From Enterococcus saigonensis (lineage in GTDB: Bacteria > Bacillota > Bacilli > Lactobacillales > Enterococcaceae), in the NCBI RefSeq assembly GCF_011397115.1, contig NZ_AP022822.1, forward strand, positions 975,001 through 1,039,000: a stretch of DNA of 64,000 nucleotides. The letters are read 5' to 3'. Below are positions 9,649 through 19,527 of the stretch, piece after piece. Each line of letters begins with the position of its first letter. The stretch's first letter is position 1. The translations under genes and the position numbers were made by a program. A model generated the notes under the pieces. It saw nothing but the letters and a program-made list of their open reading frames with translations. It searched no databases and had not been told where the DNA came from.

Positions 9649-10083
9649 TTCTACTTCATGTTTGACTGTCGCCAAGGACACTTCGCTAAAGAAGCGTGTA
9701 ATTTCAATTTCTGCTGCTGCAGCGCAGTCAGAAGCATGAATTACATTTTGTGACTTGTTAGTAGCAAAATCACCACGAATTGTGCCAGGAGCAGCTTCCA
9801 AAGCATTTGTTTGCCCAATCATTTTGCGAACCATCTCAATGGCATTTTCACCTTTTAAAACGATACAAACGACAGGTCCTGATGTCATATAGTCAATGAT
9901 GTCCTGAAAAAATGGCTTATCTGCAAGATGAGCATAGTGGGCTCGGGCGGTTTCTTTGGTTAACAAACCGTAGCGCATTGCTTCAATTGTCAGTAGTCGC
10001 TCTTCAAAACGACTGATAATTCGCCCGACTAAACGACGTTTGACACCATCTGGTTTAATGATGATTAAAGTTTTTTCTTCCAT
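9646..10083 (-). CDS. ndk: Nucleoside diphosphate kinase
   Basis: Transfers the gamma phosphate from ATP to nucleoside diphosphates, balancing NTP and dNTP pools. The N-terminal signature EKTLIIIKPDGVKR and the active-site motif NVIHASD with the phosphorylated histidine are clear. I chose ATG at 10083 because GAGGTG lies 6 bases upstream; the GTG at 10092 would overlap that site. This gives 145 residues, the normal size. An IS30 element sits only 59 bases upstream of the start, so the native promoter region has been shortened (see findings). Confidence 0.95.
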   Translation of the reverse strand: MEEKTLIIIKPDGVKRRLVGRIISRFEERLLTIEAMRYGLLTKETARAHYAHLADKPFFQDIIDYMTSGPVVCIVLKGENAIEMVRKMIGQTNALEAAPGTIRGDFATNKSQNVIHASDCAAAAEIEITRFFSEVSLATVKHEVE

Positions 10084-10142
10084 TACACTCACCTCAAAAA
10101 ATATTTATAAACTTAGCATAGCATGTTTTTTATATCGCCGAT

Positions 10143-11190
10143 TGTAAAATTAAGCTAGACAACTAAAAAAGTCATTTGTGCTACACTCAAAATAGTTCCG
10201 TCCAAAGAATTATAAGGAGTGAGTACAAATGACCTATACCCATCTTACAACGGATGAACTTGTAATGATAGAGTCTTATTTCAAAATAAATCAATCTGTT
10301 GCGAAAACTGCGCATTGCTTGAATCGTTCAAGACAAACGATCCATAAAGTATACCTGTTCTTCAAGCAAGGAAAATCAGCCTTAGAGTACTATCAACAGT
10401 ATAAGAAAAACAAATCAAACTGTGGTAGACGCCCGCTTGTTTTACCTGAGGAACAATCAGAATATATTCAAAGAAAGGTTGTTCAAGGATGGACACCCGA
10501 TGTGATTGTTGGTCGTGCAGCGTTTCCTATTCGTTGTTCTGCTCGTACCATTTATCGTATGTTCAAAAAGGGGCTATTTAATCCTTCTGACTTACCGATG
10601 AAAGGCAAGCGTAAACCAAATGGACATCAAGAAAGACGTGGAAAACAAGCTTTCCGTCGCTCTATTCATGAACGTGAAAAAGATTATAGCCAATTCTCAA
10701 ATGAGTTTGGTCACCTTGAAGGTGACACTATCGTAGGTTTGAAACATAAAAGTGCTGTAATTACCTTAGTTGAACGATTATCAAAAGTTATCATCACATT
10801 GAAACCGTGTGGTAGACAAGCGATTGATATTGAAAACAAATTAAATCATTGGTTTGAATCTGTACCGAAAAATCTATTCAAATCCATCACTTTTGATTGT
10901 GGAAAGGAATTTTCAAATTGGAAACAGATCAGTAATGCCAATGATATTGCCATTTATTTCGCTGATCCAGGAACGCCGTCTCAAAGAGGCCTAAACGAGA
11001 ATTCTAACGGATTGTTACGTAGAGATGGTTTATTGAAATCTATGGATTTCAATTCAGTAGATGAATCTTTTATTCAATCTGTCGCATCGAAACGAAATAA
11101 TATTCCTAGAAAATCACTGAATTATCGAACACCTTTGGAAGTATTTTTGAGTTACGTAAGTATTGATGATTTGTCTAACTTAATTTGACA
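10143..11190 (+). mobile_element. IS30-family insertion sequence, apparently intact
   Basis: A 1048-base element containing one transposase gene. Terminal inverted repeats of 20 bases were read directly: TGTAAAATTAAGCTAGACAA (10143-10162) and, inverted, TGTCAAATTAAGTTAGACAA (from 11190 back to 11171), with 2 mismatches. The flanking dinucleotides are AT on both sides (10141-10142 and 11191-11192), consistent with the short target duplication of the family. The transposase stop codon lies inside the right repeat. Element ends are inferred from the repeats. It separates ndk from yneF. Confidence 0.8.
10229..11188 (+). CDS. IS30-family transposase
   Basis: A 319-residue DDE transposase. The N-terminal helix-turn-helix region (about residues 1-60, with HLTTDELVMIE and AKTAHCLNRSRQTIHK) binds the element ends. 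The catalytic core shows the three family motifs: GHLEGDTIVG (first D), ITFDCGKEF (second D) and SQRGLNENSNGLLRR (E). The reading frame is complete and ends two bases before the element end, so the enzyme could be active. The second motif has Cys where many relatives have Asn (DNGKEF). A ribosome binding site AAGGAGTGAG precedes the ATG. Confidence 0.93.
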   Translation: MTYTHLTTDELVMIESYFKINQSVAKTAHCLNRSRQTIHKVYLFFKQGKSALEYYQQYKKNKSNCGRRPLVLPEEQSEYIQRKVVQGWTPDVIVGRAAFPIRCSARTIYRMFKKGLFNPSDLPMKGKRKPNGHQERRGKQAFRRSIHEREKDYSQFSNEFGHLEGDTIVGLKHKSAVITLVERLSKVIITLKPCGRQAIDIENKLNHWFESVPKNLFKSITFDCGKEFSNWKQISNANDIAIYFADPGTPSQRGLNENSNGLLRRDGLLKSMDFNSVDESFIQSVASKRNNIPRKSLNYRTPLEVFLSYVSIDDLSNLI

Positions 11191-11303
11191 ATTAAGATAT
11201 TTAGAAAACGCTTTCTTTTGTTGCCTTGCGAAAAGCTCTTTTCATTTTGATATTTTTCTAGTAAAATGACACAGTGAGACTATAAGAGAAAGGAGAGATT
11301 TTC

Positions 11304-11525
11304 ATGTCAACATCAATCGTAGTACTTATTGCAATTATTGCTGCCTTACTAGGTGCAGTCGGTGGCTTTTTCTTAGCACGTAAATATATGAAAGACTATC
11401 TGGAAAAAAATCCTCCCGTTAACGAGGAAATGTTACGTTCAATGATGATGTCGATGGGCCAAAAACCCTCAGAGAAAAAAATTCGTCAAATGATGCAGCA
11501 AATGAAAAACCAAGGGAAAAAATAA
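11304..11525 (+). CDS. yneF: YneF family (UPF0154) small membrane protein
   Basis: A 73-residue protein with one N-terminal membrane helix (about residues 4-25, [21 protein letters not shown]), then [23 protein letters not shown] and an RQMMQQMK motif typical of UPF0154. Its function is not established. It has its own ribosome binding site (AAAGGAGAG) and a terminator directly after. It lies 113 bases downstream of the insertion sequence and in the same orientation. Confidence 0.9.
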   Translation: MSTSIVVLIAIIAALLGAVGGFFLARKYMKDYLEKNPPVNEEMLRSMMMSMGQKPSEKKIRQMMQQMKNQGKK

Positions 11526-11544
11526 TCTTTTGGCTTTCTGTCGT

Positions 11545-11577
11545 GACGGGCTGATTTTTTCAGCCCGTCTTTTTTTG
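11545..11577 (+). terminator. Rho-independent terminator after yneF
   Basis: GACGGGCTGA (11545-11554) pairs perfectly with TCAGCCCGTC (11560-11569), followed by eight Ts. Confidence 0.95.
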
Positions 11578-11610
11578 TGTCTATCTGGTGGTAAGGGTTT
11601 AAAAAAATTA

Positions 11611-11635
11611 ACCAGAATTTTCAAATTATTCTGGT
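11611..11635. repeat. Inverted repeat upstream of the ABC exporter pair
   Basis: ACCAGAAT (11611-11618) and ATTCTGGT (11628-11635) form a perfect 8-base inverted repeat with a 9-base centre, 40 bases before the exporter start. No T run follows, so it is not a terminator. It may be an operator. Confidence 0.4.
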
Positions 11636-11675
11636 AATAAAATAAATAAGAGATAAAGGAGTTAAGGAGGTAGTT

Positions 11676-13427
11676 ATGTCAATTTTTAGAAAGTTAGGTT
11701 GGTTTTTCAAACAAGAAAAACGCCACTATATTTTCGGTGTGACAGCACTGATTTTAGTAGCTATTTTTCAATTGATTCCTCCTAAAGTAATTGGAATTAT
11801 TATTGATGAAATTGCTGATGATAATATTCATTTAAATATTATTTTAGGATGGGTAGGAATTTTGGTAATTTCAGCTATTGCGCAATATATCTTTCGCTAT
11901 ATTTGGCGGACTAATATTTGGGGAAGTGCAGCACGCTTAGAAAAACATCTTAGACGACAACTTTTTGCTCATTTTACCAAAATGGATCAAACCTTTTATC
12001 AAGAACATCGTACTGGAGATCTAATGGCCCATGCTACTAACGATTTAAATGCAATTCAAAATGTTGCTGGGGCTGGAATTTTAACCTTTGCTGATTCATT
12101 TATTACAGGTGGAATGACTATTGTTGCGATGATTCTATTTATTGATTGGCGCTTAACTCTAATTGCGTTATTACCATTACCTCTTCTAGCAGTAACTTCA
12201 CGAATGCTGGGGACAAAGCTTCACGATGCTTTTCGGGATGCTCAAGAGGCTTTTTCAAGTATTAACGACAAGGCTCAAGAAAGTATTACGGGGATGAAAG
12301 TTTTAAAAACGTTTGGCCAAGAAGAAGAAGATATTGCTGATTTTTCAAAGAAGATTGATGATGCAATTGTCAAAAATAAACGTGTTAATTTTTTGGATGC
12401 ATTATTTGATCCTTTTATTACGTTAATTATTGGTCTTTCTTACGTTGTTACCATTATTGTGGGGGGAAACTTCATTTTAAAAGGGACGATTACAATTGGT
12501 CAATTGGTATCATTTATTAGTTATATTGGTATGTTAGTTTGGCCAATGTTTGCCATTGGCAGACTATTTAATGTGTTGGAGCGTGGAAATGCCAGTTATG
12601 ATCGAGTAGCAGTGTTATTAAGTAAAAAAACGCATATCATCGAAAAAACGAATGCGATTAATGTACCGCCAAAAGGAAACTTAGAATTTTTAATTCGTAA
12701 ATTTTCTTATCCTGATAGTCATGAAATAGCCTTACGCGATTTACAGTTTGTCGTAAATGAAGGAGAAACTTTAGGAATTGTCGGTAAAACTGGAAGTGGT
12801 AAAACGTCGATTATGAAATTATTACTGCGAGAGTTTGATGATTATGAAGGTCAAATTACTTTTGGGAGGCAGGATATTAAAAATTATACTTTGGAAGCAT
12901 TACTTGCTTCTTTGGGATATGTTCCGCAAGATCATTTTCTTTTTTCTACCACCATCCGCGATAATATTCGTTTTGTCGATCCCACACTATCTCAAAGTGA
13001 AGTTGAGCAGGCTGCTAGGTTAGCAGATATTGCGGCAGATATTCAACAAATGCCAAAGAGATACGATACTTTGGTAGGAGAACGGGGAGTATCTTTGTCT
13101 GGTGGTCAAAAGCAACGACTGTCAATTGCGCGTGCGGTAATTGCCAAACCAGAAATCTTAATCTTAGATGATGCACTTTCTGCTGTTGATGCCAAAACAG
13201 AAGAAACGATTTTAAATAATTTGAAAGTTGCGCGCCAAAATAAAACTACCATTATTGCAGCCCATCGTTTAAGTAGTGTCATGCATGCGCAAGAAATAAT
13301 CGTAATTGATGAAGGTCAAATAGTTGAACGTGGCAACCATCAAGAATTACTAGCTTTGGAGGGGTGGTATGCTAAGATGTGGGCAAAACAGCAACTGGAA
13401 CAAAAAATTAGCAAGGGGGATATTTAA
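11676..13427 (+). CDS. ABC exporter half-transporter, degenerate-site subunit
   Basis: First subunit of a heterodimeric multidrug-type exporter. The N-terminal ABC membrane domain (about residues 15-310) has six helices. In the nucleotide-binding domain, Walker A (GKTGSGKTS) is near residue 370 and the signature SLSGGQ near 470. Walker B reads ILILDDALSAVD (about 494-505), with Asp in place of the catalytic Glu. That substitution is characteristic of the non-catalytic partner in heterodimers such as BmrC/BmrD, LmrC/LmrD and TM287/288. A strong ribosome binding site (AAGGAGG) precedes it. Its stop codon overlaps the next start by one base. Substrate unknown. Confidence 0.88.
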   Translation: MSIFRKLGWFFKQEKRHYIFGVTALILVAIFQLIPPKVIGIIIDEIADDNIHLNIILGWVGILVISAIAQYIFRYIWRTNIWGSAARLEKHLRRQLFAHFTKMDQTFYQEHRTGDLMAHATNDLNAIQNVAGAGILTFADSFITGGMTIVAMILFIDWRLTLIALLPLPLLAVTSRMLGTKLHDAFRDAQEAFSSINDKAQESITGMKVLKTFGQEEEDIADFSKKIDDAIVKNKRVNFLDALFDPFITLIIGLSYVVTIIVGGNFILKGTITIGQLVSFISYIGMLVWPMFAIGRLFNVLERGNASYDRVAVLLSKKTHIIEKTNAINVPPKGNLEFLIRKFSYPDSHEIALRDLQFVVNEGETLGIVGKTGSGKTSIMKLLLREFDDYEGQITFGRQDIKNYTLEALLASLGYVPQDHFLFSTTIRDNIRFVDPTLSQSEVEQAARLADIAADIQQMPKRYDTLVGERGVSLSGGQKQRLSIARAVIAKPEILILDDALSAVDAKTEETILNNLKVARQNKTTIIAAHRLSSVMHAQEIIVIDEGQIVERGNHQELLALEGWYAKMWAKQQLEQKISKGDI

Positions 13428-15202
13428 TGGAAGAATCTGCATGGTCTAAATCACTTTCATTTAAAGAACAAAAGAGAATTGTTACACGGATGTTTAAGTT
13501 TGCTAAACCTTTTGCCAAAACTTTTCTTTTAGCAATTGTCTTTGCCTTGGCTTTATCAGTTATCAATATTTTATTGCCGCGCATTATTCAAGCGTACATG
13601 GATAATTATTTAACCACACAAACTGCAACTGAAAAAATTATTTATTTTTTTGCTGCTCTTTATTTTTTTGGGGTGATTTTAAAAGCGGTCATTTGGTTTT
13701 TCCAATGGTTTTTATATTCGATGGCTGCGCTGAAAACTTTTCAGTACATTCGTGTAAAACTGTTTGAAAAACTCCATACACTGGGGATGCGCTATTTTGA
13801 TCAAACACCAGCTGGCTCTATTGTTTCGCGAGTAACTAATGATACTGAAACATTATTTGAATTTTGGTATGTTTTTTTGATGATAATTACTGGAATTTTT
13901 GCCGTCATTTCATCTTTTGTGGCGATGTTTTCAATTAACCGTAAAATTGCGTTAATTAATCTAGTGTTTCTACCGATTTTACTGATTGTTATTTGGTATT
14001 ATCAAAAATTCAGTTCCCAAATTTATCGACAGATGCGAGAAAAACTAAGTCAATTAAATACTAAGTTGAATGAATCGATTTCAGGTATGCAAATTATTCA
14101 ACAATTTCGCCAAGAATCACGACTAAAAAGTGAGTTTGAAATAATTAATGATGACTATTTAAAAACACGATTTGCGATGATTAAAACAAATTCGCTGCTT
14201 TTGGCACCAATTATTAATTTACTATATGCCTTAGCAATTGCATTGTCGTTATCACTATTTGGTTTTGACGCTGTTCATTCTCCTGTAGAGGTGGGGATGA
14301 TTTACGCTTTTACCACATATGTGCAAGGTTTTTTTAATCCGATGACGCAAATGATGGATTTCTTAAGTGTTTTTACCGATGGAATTGTAGCTGCTAGCCG
14401 TATTTTGAAAATTATGGATACAACAGAAGTAACACCGGCACAAAATCCTAATGCAAATGAAAAAATTGGTGCCGGAAAGATTGAATTTCGTCAAGTTAGT
14501 TTTTCATACGATGGGAAGCACGATGTTTTAAAAGATATTTCTTTTGTTGCAAATCCCGGTCAAACAATTGCATTAGTAGGACATACTGGGAGTGGTAAAA
14601 GTTCGATTATTAATGTGTTAATGCGTTTTTATGAATTTCATTCTGGCGAAATTTTGATTGATGATAAAAATATTAAAGACTATCCTCTGACAGAATTACG
14701 AGAAAAAATGGGCTTAGTATTACAAGATGCATTTATGTTTTACGGAGATATTGCTACTAATATACGGCTATTAAATAAAAACATTACTGATAATGAAATT
14801 AAAGCTGCAGCAGAATTTGTGCAAGCTGATAAATTTATTATGCAATTACCTGGTAAATATCACGCCAAAGTAATGGAGCGCGGGGCTAGTTATTCCAGTG
14901 GTCAACGCCAACTTTTATCTTTTGCTCGTACAATGGTTACAAGTCCCAAAATTTTGGTACTAGATGAAGCAACGGCAAATATTGATACGGAAACTGAAAG
15001 TTTAATTCAAGCTAGTCTAGCGAAAATGCGGAAAGGAAGAACGACCATAGCAATTGCTCACCGCTTGTCTACGATTAAAGATGCTGACTTAATTTTAGTA
15101 CTGGATAAAGGTGCGATTGTAGAAACTGGGGATCATGCTAGTTTATTAGCTGAGGATGGCTTATATGCCGCTATGTACAAATTGCAAAGTAGTGAAGTTT
15201 AA
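13427..15202 (+). CDS. ABC exporter half-transporter, catalytic subunit
   Basis: Partner of the upstream gene. The 591 residues include a six-helix membrane domain (about 30-330) and a nucleotide-binding domain with Walker A GHTGSGKSS near 385. Walker B LVLDEATANID near 510 carries the normal catalytic Glu. The signature motif is altered (SYSSGQ instead of LSGGQ), as expected for the subunit whose signature faces the degenerate site. The one-base overlap (TAATG) implies translational coupling and equal amounts. Together they probably export hydrophobic compounds or drugs. No regulator is adjacent. Confidence 0.88.
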   Translation: MEESAWSKSLSFKEQKRIVTRMFKFAKPFAKTFLLAIVFALALSVINILLPRIIQAYMDNYLTTQTATEKIIYFFAALYFFGVILKAVIWFFQWFLYSMAALKTFQYIRVKLFEKLHTLGMRYFDQTPAGSIVSRVTNDTETLFEFWYVFLMIITGIFAVISSFVAMFSINRKIALINLVFLPILLIVIWYYQKFSSQIYRQMREKLSQLNTKLNESISGMQIIQQFRQESRLKSEFEIINDDYLKTRFAMIKTNSLLLAPIINLLYALAIALSLSLFGFDAVHSPVEVGMIYAFTTYVQGFFNPMTQMMDFLSVFTDGIVAASRILKIMDTTEVTPAQNPNANEKIGAGKIEFRQVSFSYDGKHDVLKDISFVANPGQTIALVGHTGSGKSSIINVLMRFYEFHSGEILIDDKNIKDYPLTELREKMGLVLQDAFMFYGDIATNIRLLNKNITDNEIKAAAEFVQADKFIMQLPGKYHAKVMERGASYSSGQRQLLSFARTMVTSPKILVLDEATANIDTETESLIQASLAKMRKGRTTIAIAHRLSTIKDADLILVLDKGAIVETGDHASLLAEDGLYAAMYKLQSSEV

Positions 15203-15208
15203 ATAAGA

Positions 15209-15256
15209 AAAAAATGGTAGAATTTCTAGTAATAAAAAAATTCTGCCATTTTTTAA
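15209..15256 (+). terminator. Rho-independent terminator after the ABC exporter
   Basis: AAAATGGTAGAATTT (15211-15225) pairs with AAATTCTGCCATTTT (15238-15252) with one G-T pair, then Ts. Confidence 0.85.
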
Positions 15257-15283
15257 TTAAGAAAATAAAAATTTGAGCAGCTG

Positions 15284-15313
15284 TTGACAACGCTTTCTTA
15301 TTTCTGTTACAAT
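15284..15313 (+). promoter_or_regulatory. Promoter P1 of licT-bglP with overlapping cre
   Basis: TTGACA (15284-15289) and TACAAT (15308-15313) are 18 bases apart. A cre site TGACAACGCTTTCT (15285-15298) overlaps the -35 box and matches the consensus TGWAARCGYTWNCW at 13 of 14 positions. CcpA binding here should block transcription start. Confidence 0.75.
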
Positions 15314-15341
15314 AACTATAAATTAAATAGACCAAATAAAT

Positions 15342-15418
15342 GGATAGTGATTGTTTAAATACAAGCTAAACCTAATGAGATGTCGCCCTTATTTTGTGCG
15401 CATTCATTAGGTTTTTTG
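15342..15418 (+). promoter_or_regulatory. RAT antiterminator target overlapping an intrinsic terminator
   Basis: The segment 15342-15372 begins GGATAGTGATTGTTT and ends GCTAAACC, resembling the ribonucleic antiterminator element bound by LicT/BglG proteins. It overlaps the left arm of a terminator: AAACCTAATGA (15368-15378) pairs with TCATTAGGTTT (15404-15414), followed by Ts. Active LicT, encoded just downstream, would stabilise the RAT and allow read-through, so the gene controls its own operon. Confidence 0.8.
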
Positions 15419-15473
15419 TTTGCCCATTTTTTGAAAAGGAGGGAAATAGAAGATTAAGAAACAATTTCTTAAA

Positions 15474-15510
15474 TGTAAGCGTTGACATTTATAACGAGTA
15501 TTAGTATCAT
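15474..15510 (+). promoter_or_regulatory. Promoter P2 of licT-bglP with overlapping cre
   Basis: TTGACA (15482-15487) and TATCAT (15505-15510) are 17 bases apart, downstream of the RAT/terminator. A second cre, TGTAAGCGTTGACA (15474-15487), overlaps the -35 box with 13 of 14 consensus matches. This start would bypass antitermination and could supply basal LicT while still being repressed by CcpA. Confidence 0.65.
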
Positions 15511-15517
15511 CAAATTA

Positions 15518-15551
15518 TAATCTAAATGAATGTATTATTAGATTTAGATTA
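15518..15551 (+). repeat. Hairpin in the licT leader
   Basis: TAATCTAAAT (15518-15527) pairs perfectly with ATTTAGATTA (15542-15551) around a 14-base loop. It lies between promoter P2 and the licT ribosome binding site. No T run follows. It could be an operator or an RNA stability or translation element. Confidence 0.45.
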
Positions 15552-15580
15552 GTTGTAGCGTGACGTGGAGGCCGACACTG

Positions 15581-16441
15581 ATGCAAATAAAAAAAATCTT
15601 AAATAACAATGTAATTATTACAACGGATAAACGAAATAACGAACTTGTCGTAATGGGAAAGGGGATAGCATTTCAAAAAAAGATTGGTGATGAAGTAACT
15701 GAAGGACAAGTTGATAAAACATATCGATTGTCTAATACAGATTTAAGTATGAAATTACAAGAATTATTAGAAGATGTACCAATTAGCTATTTAGAACTGG
15801 CGACTGAAATAATTGATTGCGGTAAAGAAAAATTGAATGCACCTTTAAATGACTCTATTTATATCTCCTTAACAGACCATTTGCATACTGCTATTCAACG
15901 CGTGAAAAAGAAAATACGTGTTCCAAATTTATTGCTTTGGGATATCAAACGCTTTTTCACAGCAGAATATAGCATTGGAAAAGATGCTGTTTCGGTAATT
16001 GAGAAACGTTTCAAAGTTGATTTAGGTGAAGATGAGGCAGGTTTTATTGCCCTACATCTTGTGAATGCCCAGACAGAAATTGATAACGATGATGTATATG
16101 AAATGACCGAACTGATGGAAGAAATCATTCGGATTGTCAGCTATTATTTTAAAGTTCAATTTGATGAAGAATCTGTTTATTATTATCGTTTTACAACACA
16201 TTTACGTTTTTTTGCTTCACGAATTATGAATCATCGGCAAAACGAAGGTGAAAGTGATGAAGAGTTGCTTTTGATTATTCAAAAAAAATACCCCAATGCT
16301 TATAGTTGCGTAGAAAAAATTAACCAATATGTTACAAAAAAGTACAGCTATTTTATGTCCAATGATGAAAAACTATATTTAACGATTCACGTTGCAAGAT
16401 TGGTACAAAAATTAGGTAAATGTGAAGAAGAATCGTCCTAA
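15581..16441 (+). CDS. licT: BglG/LicT-family transcription antiterminator
   Basis: RNA-binding regulator of beta-glucoside use. The co-antiterminator domain is at residues 1-55 (MQIKKILNNNVIIT, then GKGIAFQKKIGD). Two PTS regulation domains follow, with conserved histidines in DHLHTAIQR and FIALHLVNAQ (PRD1) and in THLRFFASRI and TIHVARLVQ (PRD2). EIIB of the co-encoded permease is expected to inhibit through PRD1, and HPr to activate through PRD2. I chose ATG at 15581 with GTGGAGG 9 bases upstream; the frame starting at 15560 precedes that site. Its RNA target lies in its own leader. Length 286 is typical. Confidence 0.93.
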   Translation: MQIKKILNNNVIITTDKRNNELVVMGKGIAFQKKIGDEVTEGQVDKTYRLSNTDLSMKLQELLEDVPISYLELATEIIDCGKEKLNAPLNDSIYISLTDHLHTAIQRVKKKIRVPNLLLWDIKRFFTAEYSIGKDAVSVIEKRFKVDLGEDEAGFIALHLVNAQTEIDNDDVYEMTELMEEIIRIVSYYFKVQFDEESVYYYRFTTHLRFFASRIMNHRQNEGESDEELLLIIQKKYPNAYSCVEKINQYVTKKYSYFMSNDEKLYLTIHVARLVQKLGKCEEESS

Positions 16442-16454
16442 AAAATAAAAATAA

Positions 16455-18374
<1,920 letters not shown>

Positions 18375-18379
18375 AAAAG

Positions 18380-18411
18380 ACGAGCTGGCAAAATAGTCAG
18401 CTCGCCTTTTT
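18380..18411 (+). terminator. Rho-independent terminator after bglP
   Basis: CGAGCTG (18381-18387) pairs with CAGCTCG (18398-18404), followed by a C and a T run. It also sits downstream of the convergent rpiR-type gene. Confidence 0.85.
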
Positions 18412-18433
18412 CGCCCAAATTTCTTTAAAAGAT

Positions 18434-19348
18434 TTAATTTGGTGTAAAAGAATCGTGAAATTGTACAGCTGGTTGATTTTCTTCGACCATAATAGTGGAG
18501 CTTATTTTTCGGTGATCAATTTGTTGCCCTATTTTAATTAAGTGATTCAATTCTTGCTGATAATTTTGTGCAAAGACAATACTATAAAGCACGTCAAGTA
18601 AATAAGAAATTGACAAGTTAGTTGTAAAATTACCAATTTTTGAATAGAGCCGTTCTCTGGTTGTCATTTGCAAGGTACAAGTAGCTAATTTCATTAAAGA
18701 ATTATCTCCGATACTGGTAATAGCAATAAAAGGTACGCCTTGGCTAGCCAAAATAGTAGCAGTTTGTAAAACAGTTTGATTTTCACCAGTATAAGAAATT
18801 AAGATGGCCGTATCATTGTTTGTTAAATTATACGCCTCATATGCTGTTTCACCTTGAATCTGGCTGGTAGTAACAATTTTTCCAATGCGATTCATTTTAA
18901 CAGCGAAATCTTGAGCAATCAACGTATTGGCATTATTTCCAAAAATTCGCGTAATGCGAGCTTTTAATAAAAGCTCTTTCGCCGTTTTTAAGGCATCGTG
19001 TTGCAACAAGGATAATGTATCACTGATTGTTGTTTGTTCTAATTGAGCTAGATTACTAGCAATTCGCATCAAACCATCTTTCGGCGTAAAAGGAAGATTT
19101 GCATCGACGGATTGAAAGTGATGGGTCAAATAATTTTGCTCTTTTAAAAAAGCAGTTTTAAATTCCACCCAGCCATTAAAATCTAATTTTTTAGCAATAC
19201 GGATAAGGGTAGAAGGATGGACAAAAGTGGCTTCTGCTACTTCTTTAATTGTTAAATTCAAACTTTGAGGATGTTTTAAAATGAAAGTAACAACATTTTG
19301 TTCAGCATCAGAAAAACTTGTTTGGTGAATTTTTTCTTGAATTAGCAT
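18434..19348 (-). CDS. RpiR/MurR-family transcriptional regulator
   Basis: A 304-residue regulator. The N-terminal RpiR helix-turn-helix spans about residues 1-75 (FSDAEQNVVTFILKHP, then VHPSTLIRIAKKLDFNGW). The SIS sugar-phosphate-binding domain is at about 115-250 (RIFGNNANTLIAQDF, ILISYTGENQTVLQTA, IAITSIGDNSL). It is divergent from the GH4 gene, and the intergenic region has TTTACAA/TTTGTAAA palindromes that could be its operator. It probably senses a phosphorylated beta-glucoside or derived sugar phosphate and controls the hydrolase genes. ATG at 19348 has AGAGG upstream. Confidence 0.88.
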   Translation of the reverse strand: MLIQEKIHQTSFSDAEQNVVTFILKHPQSLNLTIKEVAEATFVHPSTLIRIAKKLDFNGWVEFKTAFLKEQNYLTHHFQSVDANLPFTPKDGLMRIASNLAQLEQTTISDTLSLLQHDALKTAKELLLKARITRIFGNNANTLIAQDFAVKMNRIGKIVTTSQIQGETAYEAYNLTNNDTAILISYTGENQTVLQTATILASQGVPFIAITSIGDNSLMKLATCTLQMTTRERLYSKIGNFTTNLSISYLLDVLYSIVFAQNYQQELNHLIKIGQQIDHRKISSTIMVEENQPAVQFHDSFTPN

Positions 19349-19369
19349 AAAAAACCTCTTTCAATTTTA

Positions 19370-19410
19370 TTTACAATTATTATATCCTATTTGTAAATTT
19401 CATTTACAAA
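19370..19410. promoter_or_regulatory. Candidate operator for the RpiR-type regulator
   Basis: Three alternating half-sites: TTTACAA (19370-19376), TTTGTAAA (19390-19397) and TTTACAAA (19403-19410). The last two form a perfect inverted repeat with a 5-base spacer. They lie 22-62 bases upstream of the regulator start, in the divergent intergenic region. Confidence 0.45.
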
Positions 19411-19434
19411 AAACAAAAATAATTTCTTGGAATT

Positions 19435-19448
19435 TGTAAACGCTTTAG
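19435..19448 (+). promoter_or_regulatory. cre-like site upstream of the GH4 gene
   Basis: TGTAAACGCTTTAG matches the cre consensus at 12 of 14 positions, missing the last two. It is 80 bases before the hydrolase start. I could not identify a convincing -35/-10 pair here. Confidence 0.5.
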
Positions 19449-19527
19449 AAATAAGTAACTGTTTTATTGTTTTTTTAAAGTAACTCATCAATACTTAAAC
19501 TATCAAGTAAACAAAGGAGCTGTCGAT

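Noticed and set aside
10143..11190. Larger mobile region or prophage around the IS30 element
   Set aside because: Both flanks are conserved housekeeping genes (ndk, yneF). No integrase, phage gene or other direct repeat was seen.
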